A stretch of 64,000 bases of DNA from Luidia sarsii (GCA_949987565.1 OX465114.1:7718933-7782932), one strand, 5' to 3'; counted from the stretch's first letter, positions 45,201 through 56,028 are shown. The notes: a model not told the origin generated them from the sequence alone. Numbers and translations: made by a program.

Positions 45201-48200
45201 ACTTTCCTCCCCGCCCGATGTAGTAGGAGTGGCTATTTAGGATCAAACGTACAACAAAATAAGAGATTAACAATCTTCCGAGTGATTATCAGTCGCAGAA
45301 ACATTACGAAAACTAGCAGGAATGTTACCAAGACAAATCAACAAATAAATCTACAGTTCAGAGATGGATCCACCCATAAACAGTATGGACAATAGATTCA
45401 CAATTTCAGCACAATCTCATCCATTGTTACTGATATTATTCTGCTCTTTTCTTACGTCATATGCACTGTGCTTGTCTTGAAGATGAGGTATCAGTGTACA
45501 CGATGGTGTACAGACGTATACAAGAAACACGTAATTGCTAGTGTCAAGGTCGAGACTGATCAGCTTTCAAGTACTGTGTTGACTAGCTACAGACTGGCTC
45601 ATTGACTCCTCTACCTTTTGATATGAATGATTGAGATGGAATACAGTATTGACAATAACTGTGTAAAACGTATTGTTTTTGTTCCAGGCCTATTAAAGAA
45701 TGACTTGCTCAACGTTATGATTCAGAAGTATCGGTCACAGCCAGAATGGTTCGGGTACTCGGCAAAACTCTCCCGAAGGCTTTAGGATTTTTTGGGGGGA
45801 AAGGGATATCATTTTGGGGAAAGGGATGTGGGTTTAAAGAAAAGGGATATTAGTTTAGGGAAAGGGATGGCGATTTTGATGGAAAGAAATTTGAGTTTTC
45901 GGGAAAAGGATTCGAGTTTGGGGGAAAGGGATGTGAGTTTGTGGGAAAAGATATTAATTTGGGGAAAACGAAAGTGGGTATGGGGGAAGCGAATGCAAGT
46001 TTGAAAGGGATGTGAGTTTGGGGGAAGGATGCAAGATTGGGGGAAAGAGTTCTGAGTTTGGGGGAAAGGGATGTGGGTTGGGGGAAAGGGATGTGAATTT
46101 GGGGGAAAGGAATATGAGTTTGGGGAAAAGGGATGTAAGTTTTGGGGAAAGGAATGTGAGTTTGTGGGAAAAGATGTTAATTTGGGAAAAACGAAAGTGA
46201 GTTTGGGGGAAGCGAATGCAAGTTTAAAAGGGATGTGAGTTTGGGGGAAGGATGCAAGATTGGGGGAAAGAGTTCTGAGTTTGGGGGAAAGGGATGTGGG
46301 TTGGGGGAAAGGGATGTGAATTTGGGGGAAAGGAATATGAGTTTGGGGGAAAGGAATGTAAGTTTTGGGGAAAGGATGCATGATATTGGGAAAGGATGCA
46401 AGATTTGGTGAAAGAGATGTGAGTTTGACAGAAAGGGATGTGAGTTTGAGATAAAGAGATGTGAGTTTCGGGGAAGGGGGTGTAAGATTGGGGACAGGGA
46501 CAGTGAGTTTGATGGAAAAGACATGTGAGTTTTGGGATGAGGATGCAAGATGGGGAAAATATATGTGAGTTTGTGAGTTTAGGGGAAGGGATGTAAATTT
46601 GGGGGAAAGGGATGGTGATTTTGATAGAAAGAGATGTGAGTTTGGGGGAAAGGGATTTGAGTTTGGGGAAAAGGGATGTGAGTTTGGGTGAAACGAATGT
46701 GAGTTTGAGAGAAAGAGATGTGGGTTTGGGGGAAATGGATGTGAGTTTAGGGGAAAGGGATGGTGAATTTAATGGAAAAAGATGTGAGTTTTTTGGGAAA
46801 GGAATGTTAGTTTGAGGGAGAGGATGTGAGTTTGATGGAAAGAGATAGAAGATTTGCGGAAAGGGATGCAATTTGGGGGAAAAGGGATGGTGAGTTTGGG
46901 TTATGTGATTTTGCGGCAAAGGCATGCTAGTTTGGGGGAAAGGGATGTGAGTTTGAGGGAAAGAGATGTGAGTATGTGGGAAAGAGATGTGAGTTTGGGT
47001 GAAAAGATGCAACTATTGGTGAAAGGGGTTCGAGTTTGGGAAAAAGAATGTGAGTTTCGGGGAAGGGGGTGTAAGATTGGGGACAGGGACAGTGAGTTTG
47101 ATGGAAAAGGGATGTGAGTTTTGTGGTGAGGATGCAAGATGGGGAAAATATATGTGAGTTTGTGAGTTTAGGGGAAAGGGATGTTAAATTGGGGAAAGGG
47201 ATGGTTATTTTGATGGAAAGAGATGTGAGTTTTGGAGAAAGCAATGCGAGTTTGGAAGAAAGGGATGTGAGTTTTGGGGGAAAAGATGTGAGTTTGGGGA
47301 AAACTAATGTGAGTTTGAGAGAAAGAGATGTGAGTTTGGGGAAAGGGATGTGCGTTTTTGGGAAGAGATGTGAGTTTGAGGGAGAGAGGTGTGAGTTTGA
47401 GGGAAAGGATGTGAGTTTGCAGGAAAAGATGTGAGTTTGGGGAAAACGAATGTGAGTTTGGGGGAAAAGAATGTGAGTTGGGGGAAAAGAATGTGAGTTT
47501 GGGGGATACGAATGTGAGTTTGAAAGAAGGAGATGTGAGTTTGGGGGAAAGGGATGTGAGTTTGGGGGGGAAAATGTGATTTGGGGGGAAAAGAATGTGA
47601 GTTTGGAGGAAAAGAATGTGAGTTTGGGGAAACGAATGCGAGTTTGAGAGAAAAAGATGTGAGTTTGGGGGAAAAGAATGTGAGTTTGAGAGAAAAAGAT
47701 GTGAGTTTGGGGGAAAGGGATGTGAGTTTGGGGGAAAGGGATATCATTTTTGGGGAAAGGGATGTGAGTTTGAGGAAAAGGGATATTAGTTTGGGGGAAA
47801 GGGAGGGTGATTTTATAGAAAGAGATTTGAGTTTGGGGAAAGGGATTCTAGTTTGGGGGAAAGGGAGGTGAGTTTGTGGGAAAAGATGTTAATTTGGGGG
47901 AAACGAATGTGAGTTTGGGGGAAGCGAATGTCAGTTTGAAAGGGATGTGAGTTTTGGGGAAGGATGCAAGATTGGGGGAAAGAGTTCTGAGTTTTGGGGA
48001 AAGGGATGTGAGTTTGGGGGAAAGGGATGTGAGTTTGGGGGGAAGGAATTAGAGTTTGGGGAAATGGATGTGAGTTTGGGGGAAAGGATGCAAGATATTG
48101 GGAAAGAGATTAGAGTTTGACAGAAAGAGATGTGAGTTTGACAGAAAGAGATGTGAGTTTGACAGAAAGGGATGTGAGTTTGACAGAAAGGGATGTGAGT

Positions 48201-51200
48201 TTGAGATAAAGAGATGTGAGTTTGGGGGTAAAGGATGTAAGATTGGGGAAAGGGACAGTGAGTTTGATGGAAAAGAGATGTGAGTTTTGGGGTGAGGATG
48301 CAAGATGGGGAAAATATATGTGAGTTTGTGAGTTTAGGAGAAAGGGATGTAAATTTGGGGGAAAGGGATGGTGACTTTGATGGAAAGAGATGTAAGTTTG
48401 GGGGGAAGGGATGTGAGTTTGGGGGAAAGGGATGTGAGTTTTGGGGGAAACGAATGTGAGTTTGAGAGAAAGAGAAGTGGGTTTGGGGGAAAGGGATGTG
48501 AGTTTAGGGGAAAGTGGTGCTTTTTGAGGGGAAAGGGATCTGAATTTGGTGGGAAGGGATGTGGGTTTGGGGAAAGAGATGTGAGTTTGGGGGAAAGGGA
48601 GGTGATTTGGGGGAAAGGGATGGTGAATTTGATGGAAAAAGATGTGAGTTTTTTGGGAAAGGAATGTGAGTTTCAGTCAAAGGATGTGAGTTTGAGGGAA
48701 AGAGATAGAAGATTTGGGGAAAGGGATGCATTTTTGGGGAAAAGGGATGGTGAGTTTGGGTTATGTGATTTTGCGGGAAAGGGATGCTAGTTTGTGGGAA
48801 AGGGATATGAGTTTGAGGGAAAGAGATGTGAGTATGAGGGAAAGAGATGTGAGTTTGGGTGAAAAGATGCACCTATTGGTGAAAGGGATGCGAGTTTGGG
48901 GAAAAGGAATGTATAGATTGGGGAAAGGGACGGTAAGTTTGGGGAAAAGGAATGTAAGATTGGGGAAAGGGACGGTGAGTTTGATGGAAAGGGATGTGAG
49001 TTTTGGGGTGAGGATGCAAGATGGGGAAAATATATGTGAGTTTGTGAGTTTAGGGGAAAGGGATGTTAAATTGGGGGAAAGGGATGGTTATTTTGATGGA
49101 AAGAGATGTGAGTTTTGGGGAAAGCAATGCGAGTTTTGGGGAAAGCAATGCGAGTTTGGAGGAAAGGGATGTGAGTCTGGGGGAAAAGATGTGAGTTTGG
49201 GGGAAAGGGATGTGAGTTTTGGGGCAAAGGAAACAAGATTGGGGAAAGAGATGTGAGTTAGGGGGAAAGGGATGTGAGTTTTGGGGAAAGGGATGTGAGT
49301 TTTGGGGAAAGGGATGTGAGTTTTGGGGAAAGGATGCAAGATATTAGGAAAGGATGCAATATTGGGTGAAAGGGCCGTGAGTTTTTGGGGAAGGGGATAT
49401 GAGTTTGAGGGAGAGAGGTGTGAGTTTGAGGGAAAGGATGTTAGTTTGGAGGAAAAGATGTGAGTTGGGGGAAAACGAATGAGAGTTTGAGAAAAACGAA
49501 TGTGCGTTTGCGAAAAAGATATGTGAGTTTTGGGGAAAGGGGTGTAAGTTTTGGGGAAAGGATGCAATATTGGGAGAAATAGATGTGAGTTTGGGGGCAA
49601 GGGATACTAGATTAGGGGAAAGGGATGTGAGTTTGGGGGAAGAAATGTGAGTTTGAGGGAAGGAGATGTGAGTTTGGGAAAGGATGTGAGTTTGCGGGAA
49701 AGGGATGTTAGTTTTGTGGAAAGAGATGGTGAATGGTGAATGGGATGTGTGTTTGGTGGAAAAAGATGCAAGTTTTTTGCCAAAGGGGTGTGACTTTTGG
49801 GAAAGGGATGTAAGAATCGGGGAAAAGGGCATGTGAGATTGATGGAAAAGAGATGTGAGTTTTGGAGCAAAGGATACAAGATTGGGGGAAAGAGATGTGA
49901 GTTTTGGAGCAAAGGTTACAAGATTCGGGGAAAGAGATTTGAGTTAGGGGAAAGGGATGTGAGTTAGGGGGAAGGGGATGTGAGTTTGGGGGAAGGGGAT
50001 GTGAGTTTGGGGGAAAGGATGCAAGATATTGGGAGAGGATGCAAGATTGGGTGAAAGAGATGTGAGTTTGGGGAAAGGGATGTGAGTTTGGGGGAAGGGG
50101 ATGTGAGTTTGGGGGAAAGGATGCAAGATATTGGGAAAGGATGCAAGATTGGGTGAAAGAGATGTGAGTTTGGGGAAAGGGATGTGAGTTTGGGGGAAAG
50201 GGATGTGAGTTTGAGGGAAAGGATGCAATATATTGGGAAAGGATGCAAGATTGGGAAAAAGAGATGTGAGTTTGGGGGAAAGGGATATGAGTTTGAGTGA
50301 AAGAGATGTGAGTGTAGGGGAAAGAGTTGTGAGTTTTGAGGGAAAGAGATGTGAGTTTTGAGGGAAAGGATGTGAATTTTGTGGACAAGATGTGAGTTGG
50401 GGAAAACGAATGTGAGTTTGGGGAAAGGGATGTGAGTTTGGGGCGAATGATACAAGATTGGGTGAAAAAGATGTGAGTTTGGGGAAAGGGATGTGAGTTT
50501 GGGGGAAAGGGATGTGAGTTTGAGGGAAAGGATGCAATATATTGGGAAAGGATGCAAGATTGGGAAAAAGAGATGTGAGTTTGGGTGAAAGGGATATGAG
50601 TTTGAGTGAAAGAGATGTGAGTGTAGGGGAAAGAGTTGTGAGTTTTGAGGGAAAGAGATGTGAGTTTTGAGGGAAAGGATGTGAATTTTGTGGACAAGAT
50701 GTGAGTTGGGGAAAACGAATGTGAGTTTGGGGAAATGAATGTGAGTTTGAAAGAAAGAGATGTAGTTTGGAGGAAAGGGATGTGAGTTCGGGGGAAAGGG
50801 ATGTGAGTTTGGGGGAAGGAATGCAAGATATTGTGAAAAGGATGCAATATTGGGGGAAATAGATGTGAGTTTTGGGGAAAGAGATACTAGATTAGGGGAA
50901 AGGGGTGTGAGTTTGGGGAAGAAATGTGAGTTTGAGGGAAAGGATGTGAGTTTGAGGGAAAGGATGTGAGTTTGCGGGAAAGGGATGCTAGTTTTGTGGA
51001 AAGAGATGTGAGTTTTGGTGAATGGGATGTGTGTTTGGTTGAAAGAGATGTGAGTTTGGAGGGAAAATATGTGAGTTTAAGGGAAAGGGTGTGAGTTTGT
51101 AGGAAAAGATGCAAGTTTTTTGTGAAAGGGATGTCAGTTTTGGGGAAAGGGATGTAAGAATCGGTGAAGGGGACTTTGAGTTTGATGGAAAAGAGATGTG

Positions 51201-54200
51201 TGAGATTTGGGTCAAAGGATACAAGATTGGGGGAAAAGAGGTGTGAGTTTGGGGGAAAGGGATGTGAGTTAGGGGGAAAGGGATGTGAGTTTTGGTAAAG
51301 GGATTTGAGTTTGTGAGAAATGGATGTGAGCTTGGAGGAAAGGATGCACGATATTGGGAAAGGATGAAAGATTGGGTGAAAAATATGTGAGTTTGGGGAA
51401 AAGGGGTGTGAGTTTGGGGGAAGAGATGTGAGTTTGAGGGAAAGGGATTTTGGTTTTGTGGAAAGAGATGTGAGTTTTGGGGGAAAGGGATGTGAGTTTT
51501 GGGGAAAGGGATAAGAGTTTTAGGGAAAGAGATGTGAGTTTGGGAAAAGAGATATGAGTTTTAGGGTAAGAGATGTGAGTTTGGGGGAAATGGGTGTTAG
51601 TTTGAGGCAAGGAGATGTGAGTTTGACGGAAAGATTTTTGAGTTTTGGGGAAATGGATGCAAGTTTTGGGAAAGAGATTTGTGTTTTCGGGAAAAAGACA
51701 TGTAAGTTTTGGGAAAGGGATGCAAGTTTGGCGGAAAGGGATGTGAGTTTGAGGGAAAGAGATGTCAGTTTTGGGGAAAGAGTTGTGAGTTTGGAGGGAA
51801 AGAGATGTGAGTTTTTAGGGAAAGAGATTTGAGTTTGGCGGAAAGGGGTGTTTTTTTTGGGGAAAGGGATGTGAGTTTAATGGAAAGGGATGTTAGGTTG
51901 GGGGAGAGGGACGTGAATTAGTGGGCAGGGGTGTAAGTTTGGGGAAAGAGATGTGAGTTATGGGAAAGAGATCTAAGTTTGAGTGAAAGATATGTGAGTT
52001 GGGGGAAAGTGATGTGAAATTGGTAGGAAGGGTTGTGAGTTTGGGGAAAGAGATGTGAGTTTGGGGGAAAGGGTCTGGGTTTGGGGGAAAGGGATGCTAG
52101 TTTGTGTTAAAAGGGATGCAAGTTTGGGAGAAACGGATGCGAGTTTTAAGGGAAAGGGATGTGAGGTTGCGGGAAAGGGATGTGAGTTTTTGGGAAAGGG
52201 ATTCAAGTTTGGGGGAAAGGGATGTGAGTTTAGTGAAAGGGACGGTTAGTTTGAGGGAAAAGAGATGTGAGTTTTGGGGAAAGGGGTCTGAATTTAGGAA
52301 AGTTTTGCGGAAAGGGACGTTGAGTTTGGAGTTAAGAGATGTGACTTTGGGGAAAGAGATGCAAGATTGGGAAAGGAATGTGAGTTTGCGGGGAAAAGAG
52401 ATGTGAGTTTGGGAAAAGGGATGCAAGTTTGGGAAAGGGATTTGAGTTTGCGGGAGAAAGAGATGGATGATTTCTTTTTGGAAACGGATGCAAGTTTTAG
52501 GGAAAGAGATGTGAGTTTGGTGGAAAGGGATATGAATTTGAGGGTTAGAGATGCAAGTTTGGGGAAAGAGATGTGAGTTTGAGGAAAAGGGGTGTTAGTT
52601 TGGGGGAATGGAATATGAATTTAGTGGAAGGGATGTGAGTTTAGGGAAAGATATATGAGTTTGGGGGAAAGAGGTGTGAGTGTGAGGGAAAGATATGTGA
52701 GTTTTGGGGAAATGGATGCAAGTTTGGTTTGAAAGGATGTGAGTTTGCGGGGAAAACATATGTGAGTTAGGGGGAAAGGGATGTGAGTTTGGGGTAAAGG
52801 ATGTGAGTTCGGGGCGAAAGAGATGTGAATTTTTGGAAAGGGGTGTGAGTTTGGGAGAAAGGGATGTGACTTTTGGTGAAAAGGGATGTAAATCAGTGAG
52901 TGAAAGAGATGCAAGTTTGGTGAAAAGGGATGCAAGGTTTGGGGAAAGGGATGTGAATCAGTGAGTGAAAGTGATTTTAGTTTTGGGGAAAGAGATGGAT
53001 GTTTAGGGGGAAGGGGTGTGTGTTGTGGGAAAAGTTTTGTGGAAAGGGACGTTGAGTTTCGGATTAAGAGATATGAGTTTGGGGAATGAGATGCAAGATT
53101 GGGAAAGAAATGTGAGTTTGCGGGGAAAATAGATGTGAGTATGGGAAAAGGGATGCAAGTTCGGGGAAAGGGATGTGAGTTTGCCCTGAAATGAGATGTG
53201 AGTTTTGGGAAAGGGATGCAAGTTTTGAGGAAAAGGATGTGAGTTTGCGGGAAAAAAGATGTGGGTTTGTGGAAAGGGATGCAAGTTTGTCGGAAAGGGG
53301 TGTGAGTTTTCGGGGAAAAGAGATGTGAGTTTGAGGGAAAGGGATGTGAGTTTGCGCTGAGAAGAGATGTGAGTTTGGGGAAAGGGATGCAAGTTTGGGG
53401 GAAAGCGTGTGATTTTGCAGGGAAAAGAGATGTGTTTTGGGGGGAAAGTGGTGCAAGTTTGGGGGAAATGGGTTTGAGTTTTGGGGAAAGGGGTTTGAGT
53501 TTTGGGGAAAGGATTTGAGTTTGCGGGGAAAAGAGATGTGAGTTTGAGGGAAAGGGATGAAAGTTTGGAAGAAAAGGATGTAAGTTTGGGGGAGAGAGAT
53601 GTGATTTTTGGGGAAAGAGATGTGAATTTTAAGGGAAAGAGATGTGAGTTTTGAGGGAAAGAGGTTTGAGTTTGGGGTAAAGGGATGTTAGTTTTGGGGA
53701 AAGGGATGGTCAGAATTTTGGAAAGTGATGCAAGTTTGGGGGAAAGGGGTGGAAGGTTGGGATAAAAGGGTCGGTGACTTTAAGGGGAAGAGAGATGTGA
53801 GTTTGTTGGAAAGTGATGGTGAGTTTGAGGGAAACAGGTATGAGTTCGGGGAAAGGGATATGAGTGTGAGGGAAATAGATGTGAGTTTGAGGAAAGACAT
53901 GTGAGTTTTAGGGAAAGAGATTGAAGATAGGGGAAAGGGGTGTGAATCATTGAGTGAAAGGGATTTGAGTTTTGGGGAAGGAGACGGATGTTTGGGGGAA
54001 AGTGATGGATGTTTGGGGGAAAGTGTTGTGAGTGTGGGTGAAAAGTTTTGCGTAAAGGGACGTAGAGTTTGGTGTTAGGAGGGTGGGTTTGGGGGAAAGA
54101 GATGCAAGATTGGGAAAGGAATGTGAGTTTGCGGGAAAAGAGATGTTAGTTTTAGGAAAGGAATGCAAGTTTGCGGAAAGGGATGTGAGTTTGCGGGGAA

Positions 54201-55809
54201 AAGAGATGTGAGTTTTTTGAAGGGGATGCAAGTTTTGGGGAAAGGGATGTGAGTTTGGGGAAAGGATGTGAGTTTTAGGGAAAGAGATGTGAGTTTAGGG
54301 GAAAGGGATTTGAGTTTGAGGGAAAGCGATGTGCGTTTGAGGGAAAGGGATGTGAGTTTGGGAGAAAGGCATGTTAGTTTGGGGAAAAGGATGTGAGTTT
54401 GTTGAAAAGGGATGTGAATCACTGAGTGAAAGGGATGCATGTTTGGGGAAAAGGGATGCAAGGATGGGGGAAGGGATATGAATCAGCGAGTGAAAGGGAT
54501 TTTAGTTTTGGCGAAAGAGATGGATGTTTAGGGGAAAGGGATTTGGGTTTGGGTGAATAGTTTTTTCGGAAAGGGACGTTGAGTTTGGGGTTAAGAGATG
54601 TGAGTTTGGTGTAAAGAGATACAAGATTGTGAAAGGAATGTGGATTTGCGGGGAAAAGACATGTGACTTTGAGGGAAAGGAATGCAAGTTTGGTGAAAGG
54701 GATGTGAGTTTGGTGAAAGGGATGTGAGTTTGGGGGAAAGGACATGTCAGTTTTGGGAAAGGGATGCAAGTTTTTGGGAAATGGATGTGAGTTTGCGTGA
54801 AAGGAGATGTGGGTTTGGGGAAAGGGATGCAAGTTTGGGGAAAAGGGATGTGAATCAATGAGTAAAAGGATTTGAGTTTGGGGGAAAGAGATGGATGTTT
54901 GGGGGAAAGTGATGTGAGCTTGGGGGAAAAGTTTTGCGGAAAGGGACGTTGAGTTTGGGGTTAAGAGATATGAGTTTGGGGGAAAGAGATGCAAGATTGG
55001 GAAAGGAATGTGTGCTTGCAGGGAAAAGAGATGTGAGTTTGGGGAAAGGTAAGAAAGTTTTGTGAAAGGGATATGAGTTTGCGGGAAAAGAAATTTGGGG
55101 TTTGGGGAAAGGGATGCAAGTTAGGGGAAAGGGATGTTAGTTTGTGGGAAAGGATTTGAGTTTGGGTGAAAGGGATGGTGAGTTGTTGGAAAAAAAATGT
55201 CAGTTTGGGGGAAAAGGGATATGAGTTTGAGGGAAATCGATGTAGTTTGGGGAAAGAGATGTGAGTTTGAGGGAAAGAGATGTGAGTTTGGGGGAAAGGG
55301 GTGTTAGTTTTGGGGGAAAGGAATGTGAATTTATTCGCAAGGGATGTGAGTTTGGAGAAAGATAATGAAAAACGAAGAACCAGCCATTGCATACATCAAT
55401 ATCAATGAGCTAATTATGCCAAATAATTCCTGAAAAAATACACTATGCGTTTTGGATGCTTTGCTTTAAGTAGTTTAAGTCAAAGGAAAAATGTCCGTCA
55501 AACTAGACCATGGTCCTCAAAAATGTTCATTGTCAGAGAAGGGCACTTCAAATTTTCGATAATTGTAGCGACTTGTGAACTATGAACTTGGCTTTCAAAT
55601 CTAAGCGATAACTTACCTGGGTTTTTCTTTTTCCCGCGGCATTGCGTCTTGAAATTGGCGATGGTCTTCGCCATGAGCGAGGCGATGTCGTCTCCCGGAT
55701 CGGCGGTGGTCATGACACCGCAGGATTCCCCGCGGACAAGCAGCGAGGAAAGCAAGACTGCCAAGCAGAGTGGCAACAGAGCAAAGAATAGGTAACTGTT
55801 ATTGCCCAT
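32877..55809 (-). CDS. Apextrin-like secreted protein (signal peptide, two Thr-rich repeats, ApeC domain), five exons over 23 kb
   Basis: Exons 55617-55809, 45137-45232, 40902-40991, 33445-33729 and 32877-33211 join into 999 bases: 332 residues plus stop, every junction phase 1 with GT-AG borders. Residues 1-27 are a signal peptide and 28-64 a short basic-ended segment. Residues 66-96 and 98-126 are two near-identical Thr/Ser/Pro-rich repeats (TPTTS ... TVVTTPESTTA), probably an O-glycosylated stalk. Residues about 131-332 are the ApeC domain: WPQGVYGLPMPTSGCP, RFQDTGD, FCMK, YCLFKYGQNCPNG, FWDDED, CCMTDGDESEPITL and a final CYYK, with eight cysteines. ApeC proteins of amphioxus bind bacterial peptidoglycan, so an innate-immune role is likely. 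The two ApeC exons are near certain. Their linkage to the distant upstream exons is inferred from phase, order and strand. The first intron contains the 9.6-kb minisatellite. Confidence 0.75.
33445..33729 (-). CDS. ApeC gene exon 4 (N-terminal ApeC half)
   Basis: The acceptor is actaattctag|AG, giving Glu with the preceding G. The donor is CCAAACG|GTAAGC. It opens with SSWPQGVYGLPMPTSGCP and contains FQDTGD, FCMK and YCLFKYGQNCP. The 233-bp intron to exon 5 is clean. Confidence 0.93.
33730..35844. other. Intron 3 of the ApeC gene, proximal part
   Basis: No further exon was recognised. Short internal duplications occur at 34.2-34.4 kb ('gagattgaccatttg') and 34.43-34.62 kb ('catcgtgtg ... gggcaaacgg'). 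Four 36-bp tandem units are annotated separately. Confidence 0.5.
34828..34971. repeat. 36-bp tandem repeat, four units
   Basis: Units begin at 34828, 34864, 34900 and 34936 with GTTTGCGCTTCCCCGATGAC. The first three are almost identical and the fourth is more diverged. Since 36 is divisible by three the array reads as a 12-residue peptide repeat (CASPMTSPPSHV). It lies antisense in an intron, so I treat it as a minisatellite. Confidence 0.95.
35845..36009 (+). pseudogene. Truncated THAP-domain fragment
   Basis: Fifty-four codons reading MVYCQALGCQNVIGKK, then SFHAVPNKD and WAAAIKV. This fits the first half of a THAP C2CH zinc finger: Cys-x4-Cys, the FHxxP segment and the invariant Trp. The second Cys/His pair and the AVPTIF box are missing, because the frame stops after VGYKYS. 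THAP domains are common in P-element-like transposases and host factors. It lies antisense in the ApeC intron. Confidence 0.55.
36010..37400. other. GC-richer island with several open but unassigned frames
   Basis: Composition is clearly higher in G+C than the flanks. Plus-strand frames at 36932-37174 (contains KLYFSVSSAPGDQGFGPHGG) and about 37.16-37.39 kb (contains GKDTDRSSVGLPFTISEKDG) are open, as are antisense ones. I recognise no family. It may be a decayed gene or element next to the THAP fragment. Confidence 0.3.
37440..39830. repeat. Intron repeat modules (D4, R1, D3, D4)
   Basis: In order: D4 (37.44-37.80 kb, 'gcgttgact ... cagactggctcct ... ctcggcaaaactc'), R1 (37.98-38.40), D3 (38.89-39.18, GATACATTATCGG motifs) and a second D4 (39.57-39.83). 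Further D4 copies lie at 43.47-43.98 and 45.46-45.78 kb, and another D3 at 44.40-44.56 kb. The ApeC introns therefore grew by repeated duplication of the same modules. Confidence 0.6.
40085..40160 (+). repeat. tRNA-Ser-like SINE head
   Basis: It reads GGTCATGTGGTTAAGAC (D arm), CTAGAAA (Ser-type AGA anticodon loop) and a perfect T arm: GCGGG, loop ATCGAAT, CCCGC at 40138-40154. The anticodon stem does not close at the standard position and the acceptor stem is absent. I call it a tRNA-derived SINE, different from the 28-kb family. Confidence 0.5.
40902..40991 (-). CDS. ApeC gene exon 3 (Thr-rich repeat 2)
   Basis: The acceptor is ctaaaatag|CT and the donor TCAACTG|GTAAGT, 90 bp, phase 1-1. 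It encodes TPTTSEEISTVVTTPESTTA followed by EKTTALSST. It is a duplicate of the exon at 45137-45232, with flanking intron sequence duplicated too. Confidence 0.8.
41097..41122 (-). ncRNA. Inverted hammerhead-like motif, left flank
   Basis: On the minus strand: CCTATCGAAACGTCAGGCCC. The inner 17 bases are the exact reverse complement of the motif at 41951-41967, bracketing the zinc-finger sequence between them. Confidence 0.45.
41140..41860 (+). pseudogene. Broken zinc-finger and helical-domain gene between inverted hammerhead-like motifs
   Basis: The first open part (41140-41469, 109 residues) has a C2H2-like finger, FPCTYCSKRYNQRYNLQRN, ending KCAH. The expected first His is Asn. A very acidic tail (VDDDDDELESEEEIDESSE) follows. 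After a stop and a small tandem duplication, other frames give CICEGMDEDQAKDKANRK, then VKKLLQHVQENR ... HEDIVKDLKEKVDKGM, then VMPKHHAEFLGLF. At least two frameshifts (about 41.64 and 41.79 kb) separate these. The pieces read as one ancestral protein: a finger, an acidic linker and amphipathic helices. I do not recognise the family firmly. It lies antisense in ApeC intron 2 and is inferred to be mobile-element cargo. Confidence 0.5.
41930..41970 (+). ncRNA. Hammerhead-like motif, right flank
   Basis: GTCCTGCTACGATCGAAACG followed by TCAGGCCC: a stem like that at 21.69 kb, GAAAC and GTC. It forms an inverted pair with 41097-41122. Confidence 0.5.
42080..43460. other. No gene recognised
   Basis: AT-rich intron DNA, with a loose 'agtaaaatgagcag' repetition near 42.26-42.35 kb. 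No domain or exon was recognised. Confidence 0.5.
43470..45130. repeat. Intron repeat modules (D4, R1 fragment, D3) upstream copy
   Basis: D4 at 43.47-43.98 kb, an R1 fragment near 44.15-44.2 kb and D3 at 44.40-44.56 kb. At 44.95-45.06 kb a block ('ggtttggttttcgc ... agatctgactacctc') is homologous to 40.37-40.44 kb beside the other Thr-rich exon. The exon was therefore duplicated together with its surrounding intron. Confidence 0.6.
45137..45232 (-). CDS. ApeC gene exon 2 (Thr-rich repeat 1)
   Basis: The acceptor is cctaaatag|CC and the donor TTAACTG|GTAAGT, 96 bp, phase 1-1. It encodes TPTTSGGEESSTVVTTPEST and then TAGKTTALSLT. It differs from exon 3 by a six-base in-frame insertion and a few substitutions. 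Confidence 0.8.
45791..55370. repeat. Minisatellite array B (21-bp unit, about 450 copies)
   Basis: About 9.6 kb of the same repeat as array A, inside intron 1 of the ApeC gene. It shows higher-order structure: about 102-bp units at 50018, 50120 and 50222 starting with GATGCAAGATATTGGG variants, and a roughly 310-bp duplication (50222-50530 versus 50531-50840). In sense (minus) orientation the unit has neither AG nor GT. On the plus strand each unit carries GTGAGT. Confidence 0.97.
55617..55809 (-). CDS. ApeC gene exon 1 (signal peptide)
   Basis: Sixty-four codons plus one base, donor AACCCAG|GTAAGT. The encoded protein is identical to copy A. It is the only signal exon found upstream of, and on the same strand and phase as, the Thr-rich and ApeC exons. 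The first intron to 45232 contains array B. Confidence 0.8.
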
Positions 55810-56013
55810 TGCTAATAATTGAACGTACGGTGATCGCTGTTCACGTCGGAATACAGACTGACTAAGCGCTCTCCCTCGATAGTCTTCGAATGACAAGGAT
55901 GTTCACAGCCAAAGGCTCTATGGTGTTGTGCGCCAACGTTGGACATTGCCTGTTTTATACGAGCTTCTGTTGCCATGGCTGCGCATCAACAAACATCTAC
56001 CCGTTGCGTCTCA

Positions 56014-56028
56014 TTATAAAGTCACGTG
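56014..56028 (-). promoter_or_regulatory. Putative core promoter of the ApeC gene: TATA-like box with E-box
   Basis: TTATAA (56014-56019) with CACGTG (56023-56028) just upstream on the minus strand, about 205 bases before the ATG. The arrangement is conserved in copy A. Confidence 0.4.

Noticed and set aside
49708..50847. Very long minus-strand open frame (379 codons) and many similar frames on both strands within the minisatellites
   Set aside because: They arise because a stop-free 21-bp unit is a multiple of three. The peptides (SHPFPPN or DVSLGER repeats) shift frame at each indel and no splice or start context supports coding.
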